From NCBI GenBank assembly GCA_001630475.1, contig KV419396.1, forward strand, positions 917,565 to 981,564: a stretch of 64,000 nt of DNA. Direction: 5' to 3'. The notes beneath the pieces were generated by a model. It was not told the origin of the DNA and did not search any database. It was given only the letters and a program-made list of their open reading frames with translations. Positions within the stretch are counted from its first letter, which is position 1. The number at the start of each line of letters is the position of its first letter. This DNA is from Sistotremastrum niveocremeum HHB9708 (Eukaryota; Basidiomycota; Agaricomycetes; Sistotremastrales; Sistotremastraceae). Shown piece after piece: positions 37,821-49,337 of this stretch. A program made the position numbers and the translations under genes.

Positions 37821-38580
37821 ATGGTTCGTCGTTCAACTACCTTTGCTCACAGCATCTCACCTGCGTGTCTAGGGTATCGATATCAAGAAACACCATGTCA
37901 AAAAGGGGAACCGTACCGCCCCCAAAAGCGAGGATCCCTACCTCCTTCTTCTGGTCAAGGTATGTTTTAGCAAAATCTTGGACGACCATGTTCTCACCTC
38001 TGGTATTAGCTCTACCGATTCTTGGCTCGTCGCACGGACTCGTCGTTCAACAAGGTCAGCTCAATTTTATACTGCGACGAATTACTTTCTTAGTTTGGCA
38101 AAAGGTCATCTTGAGACGCCTGTTCCAGTCAAAGATCAACCGCCCTCCCCTCTCTCTTTCTCGCATCACCAAGGAGGCCTCTGCTTCCCCCGATTTCGAG
38201 AACAAAATCATTGTGCAAGTTGGAACGGTCACTGATGACATCCGCTTCATCACTATCCCCAAGCTCACCATCGCTGCTCTCCGTTTCACCCGCAGTGCTA
38301 AGGAGAGAATTGTGGCTGCTGGTGGCGAGGCCTTGACTCTTGATCAGTTGGCTCTCCGTGCACCTACCGGAAGCAACACGATCCTTTTGAGAGGCAAGCG
38401 TACTGCTCGGGAGGCTGTCAAGCACTTTGGCATGGGTCCCCACAAGCACAGGAAGCCCTATACTATCTCCAAGGGTCGCAAGTTCGAGCGTGGTCGTGGT
38501 CGCAGAAAGGTATGCGTGTCTTGCTCAACATTCTTTCGCGTTATTCATCTTGTTGCTAGTCCCGTGGCTTCAAAGTCTAA
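37821..38580 (+). CDS. RPL18: 60S ribosomal protein eL18
   Basis: CDS join(37821..37823, 37873..37959, 38010..38054, 38105..38509, 38560..38580), 186 aa, the same length as I recall for yeast Rpl18. The first coding exon is the ATG alone. The protein begins [20 protein letters not shown] and continues [58 protein letters not shown] and ends GRGRRKSRGFKV. Every join keeps frame and the family sequence is continuous. It is divergent from the SR-protein gene, with 232 bp between starts. Confidence 0.97.
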
Positions 38581-38807
38581 TTGTCTTCGTGCTAAGAGCG
38601 AGGTTAATTGGCGTCCATCTGGTCGCCGTTTCGGGTATATGCTATGCGTCCTTACTATGATCAGAATGAGCATTTGCTATATCCATTTTTATGCGAACTA
38701 CATGTGCGAAGGGTTTAAGGATAGAGTGATAAGAAAAAGTGACAAATGCGGCATATAACAATGATATTCGTGAAGTCCAAGATGTCCATTAACCACCAAA
38801 AACCCAT

Positions 38808-39309
38808 TCAGAAGAAGCATGTCCGTTCAACTCGTGATCCTCCCTTGCTACGAACTGATGTACCAGGAAATGAGTCGCGACCACGAAAAGGGGAACTGCA
38901 AGCACGACGGCGAAACGAAGACGGGTGGAGACCGGGTGAATTTTGGAGGCGAGAGAGGACAGCAGACCTGACGGCGGCTGTGGTTGTTGTGACTCCTCCT
39001 TGGAGGTATAGGAAGGTATGAAGGCGACCTGATAATCTGTCGCGCAGGACGGCGAGCAAGGCGTGACGATGATCGACGGTAGCGGTGATTTCTCGTTTGG
39101 AGATTCTGAACACTTTGGTCAGAATAAAGTGACGCGTAAGACGACTATGCTGACCTGGAGTAGGAGAAAGTGGGCCTGGGGAAAGAATAAGAGAGCTGGG
39201 TCTGCCTGAGCGGGTCAGGAGAGCTAGTGATCCAGGGCGTCATGAGAAAGGAGACAGGGCTTCAGAGACGACGCTCACGTTGTGAAAGCTGGAAATCTTC
39301 GGATGACAT
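38808..39309 (-). CDS. Small basic hypothetical protein
   Basis: CDS complement(38808..39223, 39279..39309), 148 aa. A 55-nt intron (GTGAGC...CTAG) joins MSSEDFQLSQ to PLLTRSGRPSSLILSPGPLS in frame, which supports a real gene. The middle, FRISKREITATVDHRHALLA and RLSGRLHTFLYLQGG, looks foldable. The C-terminus is Arg/Ser-rich. No domain recognised. It is divergent from the WDR89-like gene. Confidence is modest because the reading rests on one splice and codon openness. Confidence 0.42.
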
Positions 39310-39493
39310 TGTGCTAGCGAATGGTACAGTTTGGAGAGTTAAAAGAAAGGATAGTCCGACGTGGACGACGAAGAGCAATCGAGAAGAACAGCGGAAGATG
39401 AGAAGGGGAAAGAAGATAACTGTGTTTGTCCGTGTTTGCTTCCGGTACCTTGCAAATCTCTCGGCGCATGTGAACTTGCTCTCTTGCATTGTT

Positions 39494-40768
39494 ATGGCCT
39501 CTCCAGCGTTCCGTGCCTCCTCGTCTTTGCCTGAATATACACTTTTATCACCAACTGTATCGACGATAATCAACCCTTCTAATCCATCCTATATCCTGCA
39601 CATTGCCCCCCTTCCTGTACATTCGGGCTATGTTGTGACCTCATCTTCGCCTGCACACCGCATCGTGATACTCGACGCGAACACCATTAGAGAAAAGAGA
39701 GGCTGGGATGCTCATGATGGCAAAGGAATCACCGGATTGAAGGTTATGGACGGTCGACACGTGCTGAGCTGTGGCATGGACGGCACTGTCAGTCAGTGGG
39801 ATGAACGCTTGCCTCCAAAAGCAACACTCAAAAGTGAGCTGGTTCTATATCTCGCTTAATCAGGGAACTAACTCGTGTGTAGTGCGTGCCCCTAATGGCT
39901 ATGGAGTCCTAGGTTTCGATATTGCTTCCGACGGATGGACTTGCGCCGGTGGTACAGATCTCCATGGTGAGGATGCTCACATTGTTTTCTGGTCAGCCAA
40001 TCGCGTCTCGCCTGTCCAATAATCAATCCAAGCTGAATATGTCTCCCAGGGACGTGCGCTCACCCGATCAACCTATTCGAAAGCATTCATCGACCCATTC
40101 CGACGATGTGACCTCGGTGACTTTTGTTCCGGCTGCAGAACCCTTGCTATTATCGACCTCCTCGGACGGATTGATATCTCTTTCCAACCCACGTGAAGAC
40201 GACGAGGACGAAGCTGTGATTACTGCCTCCAATTGGGGTGCAAGCATCGCCAGGGCAGGAATTGCTGGTACTAACCGCATTTGGGCAGCAAGCGATATGG
40301 AGACATTCAGTTTGTGGTCAGCAGACCTGGACCTTGTCAAAGACTTAGGAGACATTCGTTTGCCACGAGCTTCTCTTGCCTACACGCCAACACGAGGCGA
40401 ACGACGGGGAGTCCGAGAAGAATGGAAGATTGATTATCACATCGATGGATTGTGGTCCGGGAACGAGATGCGCATTGTCGGTGGTACAAACGGAGGAGAT
40501 ATTGGAGTGACAAGCGTCGAAAAAAGTGATAGCTGGGAACTGGGAGCACTGCTTCGAGGGGGCCATGAAGGCGTTGTTAGGAGTATATTATTTGATGATG
40601 AGGTGAGTCGATCACAATCTGAGAAGGCGATGCTTGCTGAACAGGACTTAGCATGGGCTCTGCATTTCGGGAGGCGAAGATGCACAGGTGAGTCTGTGGC
40701 GGCTGAGGGACCCTGTAGAGGTGGACGGAGCTCGCTCTGCCAAACGACGTCGTTTAGACACCGGCTAG
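39494..40768 (+). CDS. WD-repeat protein similar to WDR89
   Basis: A beta-propeller scaffold; a molecular role has not been established for the family as far as I know. Starts MASPAFRASSSLPEYTLLSP. WD-like blades include ILDANTIREKRGWDAHDGKG, GRHVLSCGMDGTVSQWDERL, WTCAGGTDLHGEDAHIVFWD, VRSPDQPIRKHSSTHSDDVT, TSVTFVPAAEPLLLSTSSDG and GGHEGVVRSILFDDE. The last exon, reached through acceptor CTTAG near 40652, gives HGLCISGGEDAQVSLWRLRD. The C-terminus is KRRRLDTG. Three or four introns. The WDR89 assignment is by overall blade order and the C-terminal wording, so it is moderate. Confidence 0.82.
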
Positions 40769-40989
40769 AATTTCAATTCATTCAATCGGCACATGCCGGG
40801 TTCGGCACAGCCAGCGCCAAGAGCGACGCATGTTTACGTAATTCAACCCTAAATCTCAGGAACAAGACCCTGCGACTTCTGTTTGTTGTGACTCAATATG
40901 TCCTTTAATATGGACAAGTACAGCCACCAAAAAATTATATATAAGAGCCTCCGCTTTGTCTCACTCTTCTCCAACCCCTTTCGCCCGCC

Positions 40990-41853
40990 ATGCACAATTT
41001 CCACCTCGCTCGTCTCGTTGTTTTCGGTCAGTCAAGCTCACTATGCCCCACTGTCGCTCATTGTGTTTCGTAGGCACCGTCCTCCTGCTCAGTCTCATCG
41101 TCTTGGGCTTGAGCGCCAACATAAATCATGACACGAGCAACATCCAGACCGGCTTTGGTTTCGAATTCGGATTTACGTTCGTCTTCAGCTCGCTTTCCCT
41201 CGCCATCTCTGTGATTTCTATTGTGGTCATTGTCCCCGTGTACGTGAATTAGTCGAATACAGCAACCCTTTCATGCTCACTGCTAAACAGCCTCGTCCTC
41301 GATCACCTTCGCAAAGGTGTCATCACTTCGATGGTCGTTGTGGAATTAGCTTGGACTTTTGTTCTCTGGGTGATCTGGCTGGCTGCCGCCGCCGAATCCG
41401 CTCAAGCTGGGGATGTTTTCAGCCATTGTGGAAACTTCGATGAGATTGGTATGTTTCATGAATGAAAGACTGCTATACACCACCTGATCGGTATTCGATA
41501 TAGGTGTCGTGGGCACCGTCTGTCATTCGTGGGGTGCTATTGTTGCCTTTGACTTTATCAACTGGCTTGCTCGTGAGTCAATTCTGTGCAGGGCTCTGTA
41601 CGTTCCATTGATGTTTCCGTTATCAGTCCTGGGATGGTTCACCACCCTTCTTGTATTCTCTATCCGTGGGCGCCATTGGAACAACTACGTGACGGAGGAA
41701 AGCATGGTGCAGCCATACGTCGAGGAAAACAAGACTGCCCCCGCTCAGGCTCCCGTTGCCAACTACCAATATCCTCCTCAACAGCAGCAACAGCCTCAAA
41801 TGGGTTGCGCTCCCACTCAGTCGCCTGCTGGTACCAATTACGCCCAGGCCTGA
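40990..41853 (+). CDS. MARVEL-like four-span membrane protein, paralogue B
   Basis: Exon 1 is 40990..41026, exon 2 starts at 41074, and further introns follow. Spans: LVVFGTVLLLSLIVLGLSAN; FGFTFVFSSLSLAISVIS with IVVIVPV; VVVELAWTFVLWVIWLAAAA; and the FDFINWLA-LLGWFTTLLVFS segment split by an intron with donor GTGAGT. A CHSWGAIVAFDF turn precedes the last span. The C-terminal tail is Gln/Pro-rich. Compared with paralogue A, intron positions and VELAWT/FNW-like landmarks match but the tails differ. Probable plasma-membrane protein of unknown role. Confidence 0.82.
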
Positions 41854-42178
41854 GAAGTTATGACGTGCCTCTAGTCTTCATGAATCTTTTTTACGATCCG
41901 GAACGGTACCACGTCTCTTTCAACGATCCCGTAATTGTTTCCCCGTGTATTGTCGGCGGCTGGAGAGCGAAGCGTCGATAAGCGATAGTTTTGTCTTGGT
42001 TACCTTAGTTTGACTAGTCCCGAACTCAATGAAATTCTTTGTCTTTTGGGTTGGAACGAAAGCGGAGTTTGAATCCTAGATCTGAGATCGCGGTAACGAG
42101 GAATAGGGATAGCAACGGACAGCGACGGCGTGATGGTCATCTTTCTTTCTCTTCTTGAACCACCACCATAATTCGACC
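41854..42178. other. Intergenic region between paralogue B and the SDR gene
   Basis: These 325 bases contain the 3' region of paralogue B and the promoter of the SDR gene. I see no additional gene or repeat. Confidence 0.4.
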
Positions 42179-43824
42179 ATGGACGCCCACGGACACGACG
42201 AGCCTACTCAGATTTTCGATAATCTTGACTTGGACCTGATTGTGAAAGTGTTGTCGCACACCGCGTTCAGTAAGCTCATAATGAATGCATCCGTTAACGC
42301 TCGGCGGTACTTATGAAATGGGGGCACCCCTGCACCACTCCCAGGTCCCTTCTTTACCTTTTTTATTCCGATTATGTACCGTGCGCAGGGAGCGGAATGG
42401 TCCTCGTCGATCATCCGGACCTCCCTTGGCTGGTTCTTTTTCACGTTTGCCCTTTGTGCGTCGCTTTGATAAGCTGCCGACCCTGCCGGAACTCATGCGC
42501 GTGTCGTCATAGGGTTTGCCGGATTCGTTGAGCGAATCTACAAAAATAATGGAAGTCTGCTCTTCAGGGGAGAGCGGTGCGATTGGGGCGAGCAGATTGT
42601 CTTGATAACTGGCGGTACGCTTTGCGCTCGTGATTCTCCTAAGGCGCCGTATTGATTTGGGCTTGGCTCTAGGCTCGTCTGGCGTAGGGGCTTTGCTTGC
42701 CAATACACTTGCTGTGAGGAACGTTACCGTCGTTGTTCTGGATGTCGTGCCGATAGTCACCGAAAACTGTGAGTTCCCTCCCACGCCTTTGATGCCAGTC
42801 TTCTTACTTAGTACGCCAAGATAACATTAATTTTTATGAATGTGATGTTTCCAACTGGGAAGCAGTCTCAGCTGTGCATCAGAAAATCGTAGATGAGGTG
42901 ACTTATAATTTATACTTTGCGAGCTGCACAAGTTGACCAGTATCAGGTTGGCCATCCTACTATCATCATAAACAACGCAGGGATCGTTCATGGGAAATCC
43001 CTCCTCGATCTCGCTCCGAAAGACATTGAACGGTATGAGCGATCAACGCATTGTAGCATAACCTTATACGGATCCACAGGACATTCAATGTTAACGTACT
43101 GGGCTATTTTTGGATCCTGAAGGCTTTCTTGCCAGAACTTCTGAAGCAGAAGAGTGGTCACATTGTGAGTGACAGCACCTCTTGAACTCAGTTGATGCTA
43201 AGCATGCCAAGGTGACTGTTGGCTCCGTTCTCGGCTTGCTTGGAATCCCATCTTTGTGTAAGTCGCGTCGAACGACTGCGCTTGCTTTCCGTAGCTGACC
43301 TGTCTCAAAGCCGACTATTGTGCTTCAAAGGCCGCAGTCATTAACCTACACGAAACCTTACGCTATGAATTGGATACAAAGTTGGTACACCTTTGACTGC
43401 AGAAGCCACAACATCTAATTTTGATCAGATATTGCACACCTAATATCCGAACCACTCTTTTAATGCCAGGGCATATCGAAACAGAGATGTTCTCGGGCAT
43501 CAAGATGCCGGAGAGTTTCTTGAATAAATTCGTCGCACCTCGCTTGGCACCTCACACTGTTGTGAAGGCTATCATCGCGGCTCTGGACGACCAAGAATCG
43601 AGGACCATCCGCCTGCCGTTTTATACACATCTTGTTCCTTGGATTAACTTATCACCTAGTTATATACAAGACTTCTTTCACTGGGTAAGTTACGCCATGC
43701 TTGATCACTCATGAGACTAAGTTCCTTTTAGTTTTCGGGATCTAATGATTCGATGAATGACTTTACTAAACGGAATGTTTCTGCGGGTGGAGAGCTTTCA
43801 ACATCTTCCGGAAAGGAAGAGTGA
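42179..43824 (+). CDS. Membrane-anchored short-chain dehydrogenase/reductase (SDR16C/retinol dehydrogenase-like)
   Basis: Starts MDAHGHDEPTQIFDNLDLDL. A hydrophobic anchor (SLGWFFFTFALCALISLGF) precedes the Rossmann fold. The cofactor motif is assembled over an intron as IVLITGGASGVGALLANTLA. NNAG is present (IIINNAGIVHGKSLLDL), then the structural stretch GHIVTVGSVLGLLGIPSL, and the catalytic YxxxK in SDYCASKAAVINLHE. The C-terminal domain includes TTLLMPGHIETEMFSGIKMP. All catalytic residues are intact. It resembles the lipid-droplet/ER SDR16C group (RDH10, 17-beta-HSD11). The substrate is probably a lipid alcohol but is not evident. About eight introns. Confidence 0.88.
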
Positions 43825-43974
43825 GCATAGTTTATTCGACTTTATCTGTAGTGGCATATCAGGTACGAAGGTGTAGCCTATATAGCGTGATCGGTGCTCC
43901 GCGTGGCGCACTCATATGTACATGGCGTCATCGTGTGAACAGGGTGGTGAACTTGAAGCTCTCTATCAACCAAC

Positions 43975-46900
43975 ATGTCTATGGACAAGATAACTTCAGA
44001 AAAAGGAGCAATCCCGGCTCCAGTCAATGCACCAACGAGGCCAGCCAAGCGCGTCTCGCTCACAAAGAAACTAGTAGCGACTGCTATACTGGTTGGGACA
44101 TTGTTTACGCTCTCGACCCTTCATTCCGGAGAACGTGCCAGGGGACATCTCACGTCGTCGTTGGCGTCTAGCAAGAATGATTGGGTGGCTTTCTTAGGCA
44201 AGCCAAAGCGTCCGCTGTCAGGCAAGAAGGCGGAGAAGCACTTCTTGTCAGTTGAGCCGTATCCACCGACGTTCACGTTGACTTTCTATTCCTAGGAGCG
44301 TTCCGGACCCAGAATCTATTATCAAGTCTTCTCGACACTTCACTGCTAAACCTCACATCGCTGGCTCTGAACAGGACCTTCAGACTGCCAAAGACGTCCT
44401 TGAAGTCTTCCGCGAGCATCTCTCAATCGCTACCACCCCTGAACTCCCTATTTTCGACGCTGGCTCCGAACTATCCAGGAACTCTACCTTGGGCATCACA
44501 AGCTTGACGGAACCTTCTGCATGGATTGATACCTACTACACTTTGTTGACCACACCAAAAGATAGAGCGCTTCAAATCCTTGGTGATGATGGAGAAGCGG
44601 TCTGGGATGCCGATTTGACTGAGCATGCGGATGAGACGGACCCGGACGCCCATAAATATGCAACTGATATTCCCACCTTCCATGGATATAGTCATGGTGG
44701 AAGTGCCGAGGTACGAGGGTCATGGCATTCTCCACCTTCCGCTAGTAACTCGAGGGCAGGGCCAACTGGTCTATGCTAACTTTGGTCGTGCCGAGGATTA
44801 TGAGGAACTCGTCAAGCAAGGTAGGCTCTGTGCTCGTGGGCTTGCATTCTCTAACGGCCATCAGGGGTGGATTTCACCGGTAAAATCGTAATCGTCCGTT
44901 ACGGTGCTCTCTTCAGAGGTCTGAAGATCAAGTTTGCCGAAGAGTTGGGCGCTGTTGGTGTCCTCATTTACAGCGATCCAAGAGATGACGGTTCAGTCAC
45001 TGTCGCCAATGGTTATAAGCCGTATGTCCTCCCCTCCCCTTCACCTTTAATGTTGTGTTTATATGCCACTTACAGATACCCGCATGGACCAGCTAGAAAC
45101 CCTACTTCCGTGCAGAGAGGCTCTGTTTTCTATATCTCTTACTACCCAGGTATTCCCTTTTTCTTGCGTAGGATATCCTATATTTACTCGCCTTGTAGGC
45201 GATCCCACAACTCCAGGTTATCCTTCGTATCCCAATGCCACCAGGGCCGAAGACACTAGGCTTCCTTCAATCCCTTCCCTACCGATCTCATGGGCCAATG
45301 CAGAGCGCTTACTGGAAGAAATTGGAGATTTGAGGACCGCAAGCAAACGGTCTATCAAGTTTCTCAATGATGGTGCGACAGTTGTGTTAAGTCTTCTTGC
45401 ATCCAACTAACGGTGATATCTGGTAGTGAAAAACGAAGTCAAGCCGATCTGGAACACTATAGCCGTAATTCCTGGCCATATCAAGGATGAAGTTGTTTTC
45501 TTTGGAAATCATCGAGATGGTGTGTCCATCCTCTCATTACGACTGAGCAGAAACCTGATAGCATATAGCTTGGGTACGCATATATACCCGTGTGGTCCAT
45601 TCTGTACTGAAAGTATTTCGAAGGTTCTCGGCGCAGCTGACCCTACCTCTGGAACCGTGACTTTGAACGAGATTGTCAAGGGTTACGGGTCTCTTCTTCG
45701 CAATGGTTGGCGCCCTCTTCGCACTCTCGTCTTTGCAAGCTGGGACGGAGAAGAGGTAAGTATAATGCTCATGCTCTGTGCGTCACGACTTATTTGTGTT
45801 CCCTAGTATGGACTTCTTGGAAGTACTGAATACGGCGAAGACTTTTCAGAATGGATATCTGAGCATGTCGTTGCGTACTTGAATCTTGGTATGTGGTTGT
45901 CTAGAAATTTCCCCCTGGTATCTCCAACGTCTCGTAGATTCGGCCGTCAGCGGATCGCGTTTCCATGCTTCCGCATCCCCATCTCTCGCCAGTCTGGTAC
46001 AGAAAACTGCGAAAGACGTCGCCCACCCGACGGAAAAGGGAAGCTCTCTCTGGGATGCGCGTCTCGACTCTGGAAACTTCCATGGACCCGTTGATGCGGA
46101 AGTTCAGGCTCTGTACGATATCGAATCAGCTGCCGACGAGAGCACTGGAGTCTCTGCGCTTGGATCCGGCTCTGATTACACGGTATGTGTCGCAACTATT
46201 CGCTGTAGACCATCACTGAAGATGAAGCATATAGGTCTTTGCTCAACGTATCGGCGTGAGCATCTTCGCTGATCCACCCATAGTATTGTAATTGACCTTC
46301 TTCCTAGATCGCTAGTTCCGACCAGGGCTTCGGTGGTTCTCTATCGGACCCAGTATATCACTACCACTCCATCTACGATAGCGAACGCTGGCAGGAACTC
46401 TATGGAGATGCAGGATTCCACAGACACGTAAGCTCCCTCGTAGGACGACCCGTCAACCGATAACCAAGATCTCATTGTAGGCGGCCATCGCTAAATATCT
46501 GGGCTTGTTTGGTCTTCGTCTTTCGGACTCGTTTATCCTCCCTATCAACACCACTCAATATGCAGTTGAACTCGAGGGCTATCTTGAAAAGTGCGGGGTT
46601 TTCCCCTTATTCGTCAAGCTCATTTCTTACCTTTTGTTCCAGGGTCGAACAATTGGCCGAACTCAGCAAGATAAAACCTGATCTCGGCCCCCTTCGTACT
46701 GCCATCCAAGAACTGCAGGCCGCCAGTATCGCTCTGGACGTAGAGAAGGCCAAAGCTGAGAAGAACTTCCGTCGATTGCTCAAGAAGATCCAAAAAGGCC
46801 ACGGTCGTTTCTCCCTGTCGCGCATGTTCAAACGCGTAATCCGATGGTTCAAGCACAAGCTCGGTTTCAAGGAACATTCCTGCCGTGAATCAAAGAAGAA

Positions 46901-47303
46901 CCATCTTATGGGTCATTCCAAGTTCAGATTCGGACGCTACTTCGGATGGAAGAAGGAACAGGAAGAGAAGGGAGGTATTCCTCGCAAGTTTATTGAAGCG
47001 GCCAAAAGGATTCAAAGGGCAAACAAGAAACTCTCAAGCTTTGAGAAGGGCTTTATTTCCACGGGCGGTCTTACTAAGCGTGAATGGTACAAACACTTGG
47101 GAACGGCCCCAGGAAGAAACCTTGGTAAGACAAACCGTCATTATAATGTCCTCTGCCTTACATAGATATCAGGATACGGAGCGACGACCCTTCCAGGGCT
47201 CACGGAAGCCATCACGCTTGACAAGAATGTGACTCAGGCTCAATATGAGGCCGGAAGATTGGAAGCTCTCATTACTTCCCTTGCTGAATCATTGGGAGAG
47301 TAG
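43975..47303 (+). CDS. M28 zinc peptidase, glutamate carboxypeptidase II/transferrin-receptor-like (Vps70-type)
   Basis: A type II membrane protein: a short basic N-terminus, the span LVATAILVGTLFTLSTL (residues about 33-50), then the ectodomain. Protease-associated domain: FTGKIVIVRYGALFRGLKIK. Peptidase domain: zinc ligands and catalytic residues are all seen: FFGNHRDAW (His), GAADPTSGT (Asp), SWDGEEYGLLGSTE (catalytic Glu and ligand Glu), AYLNLD (Asp) and YHYHSIYDSERW (His). The C-terminal dimerisation domain contains an unusually basic insert (46750-47010: RRLLKKIQKGHGRF, SRMFKRVIRWFKHKLGFKEH). The end is LEALITSLAESLGE. Many introns. It probably sits in the vacuole or at the cell surface. 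Active-site completeness argues against a pseudoprotease. Confidence 0.92.
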
Positions 47304-47499
47304 ATAGCAGACATTGAATGTTCAATATATGTATTCGGATGTACAAGGAAAAGGATGTAGACTCAATTGTAGAGTAAAATAAAAACTATGATGATTGTAC
47401 AGTCTGTGATGATGTAGTCCCACTACGCGCCCCACCAAGAATCCAAGATGCTATTAATGTTCTAATAATAGTGGTATATGCGTCGCACAATCGGAGCTT

Positions 47500-49010
47500 C
47501 TATGCTGGTATCGTTTTGTTGAGTTTCTCTATGAGGAGTCGGTCAACGGCAGCTGAGTTGTCGAGATACACTGCAATGAAACCATCAGTACGATATCTTT
47601 GCAGGCGTCATGACATGCATACCATGGTGTCCCGCATTTGGGATAATGTGCATACTAGAATGTCTATTTCCAGCCTGATGAAGCTTCTCAACTGAATCTT
47701 TTCCACCCTGAGGATCCATCCAGTCATGGTCACCATCTAAACAGAGCATCAGCCAGGGCACGGAGATATAAGACTGGGTGACGCACAAACAAAAGTGACG
47801 GGAACTTTGATATCCGATATACGGTTTACGAGAGGCATGCGAGCAACGGCTCCGGGAGCCAAGATATGCGCTGGGTGGAGATCAGACAAGACGAGACTAT
47901 GATAGAAGTGTGGCACGTACATATACAATATTCTCCCGAGCCCTTCGCTAGAGTGATATTAAGGATGTAGTGGTGCATATCACGCGTTTCATCCTCTGTA
48001 AGACTTGAGAACCTTCGGCTGGAGTACTATCGGACGAGTATTAGGAGTGGTTAGGACGAGATATCGAGACACATACCTTGCCGACTAACCAGGGACCAAA
48101 GAAAAGGGTGGAGCGGACGATCTGGAATGGTGACCACCCTTCTTCCCATAGATAGGTAAAGAGTCTCCGAGAACGGCTTTCTTCCTTCTTCTGCACGGTC
48201 TGTTCGGCTTTGAGTTTCTTGATATCACCGGTAGACGCAGGTCGTGGCATGCTGGGTGTCGACGATCCAGGGGGAGTGGACGGTGCTGAATCAACTTCTC
48301 TCGACGGAACTTCGGTATTAGGATCGTCGGGGACGCCAGCAGGGGATAAGAGAATGAGTCTGCTGACTCGATCGGGATGGCGGAGGGTATATGCAACACT
48401 GAGATACGCCCCGAGTGAATGACCGACCAGTGTCATCTTATCGAGGCCCTGCTTGATTCTCCATTGCTCAAGGGAGCCCACGAAGAACTCTTCGGCTTGA
48501 GCGACACGTGCAGCTGTGTCGTGTCGTTTGGCATGCACGCGGAAGGGTGGACGAGCACTTCGTCCCATGCCTAACCAATCTACTGCATAGACTGGCGTGC
48601 CACTTTGTTTTGCCCAAGACCCGAGAGCAGGGAAATTTCTGAGGAAGAAACCTAGGCCTGCCCCATAACCGTGCAGCAGAACAGGTGGCGGTGCAGGCTT
48701 GGAACTTTCTTTGAGAGGCTTGATCGAAAGAGTGTTCAGAAAGTGTTTAGGGTTGTCTAATGGGACCATCTCGGATTTGGCGACGACGCCATAGGATTCT
48801 GGAGGTGGTGGTGCGCCTTCGGCCTGATAAAAGGGAAGGCGACGAAGGAGACGCTCTTCACTGACAGCACTCTCTTTCGAGCCAACAGCCCACCTGACAA
48901 AAAATATTAGCTTCGGTGATGACAAGATAGCGATGAGCAACGCACCAGCCTTTCAAGCTTGCACCGAACGAGGAGGGGATGTCGGCGGCGGGAGGGAGCA
49001 CGGAGGTCAT
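47500..49010 (-). CDS. Alpha/beta hydrolase, ABHD4/ABHD5 - CLD1/ICT1-like lipid acyl hydrolase/transferase
   Basis: Starts MTSVLPPAADIPSSFGASLK at the ATG at 49010. Oxyanion-hole region: PPVLLHGYGAGLGFFLRNF. Nucleophile elbow: MTLVGHSLGAYLSVAYTLRH (GHSLG). Acid region: VTFVYGDHDWMDPQGG. The catalytic His lies in NAGHHVYLDNSAAVD, which contains the HxxxxD motif linked to lysophosphatidate acyltransferase activity in CGI-58/Ict1. A Ser/Pro-rich insert lies in the lid (48190-48310). The yeast relatives Cld1 (mitochondrial cardiolipin deacylase) and Ict1 are the nearest I recall. The start has no strong presequence. Several introns near the C-terminus. Confidence 0.88.
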
Positions 49011-49337
49011 GATGGGCGAACGTCTAAGGAGTACGGATAGAATTGTGGGCGACAACGAGGAGAGCGAGGCAAGTGATCATATACTCGACGCAACGCCATT
49101 CTCGCATTCGCCGTGGCGTCTTCGTCATCGCTCGCCTGCGGTTCGGCACGGCAATCGTCTTCCCCGAGGCTTCGTCACCGAGCCGGGACCTCTTTCGTTC
49201 GAGACGCGTAGGCCTGAATGCTATAGCACCCTGGTGCACTGCATGCTATGACAAAATTGATTACACAAATACAAGCACAGCGTCCTAACGACGACTGCGA
49301 TAAAGTCAAAATACATATCGATGACAAACTGGCATGG
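49011..49337. other. Intergenic region between the hydrolase start and PRI1 end
   Basis: These 327 bases hold the hydrolase promoter and the PRI1 3' region. Both neighbours read on the minus strand. Short open frames on both strands have no domains. Confidence 0.4.
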
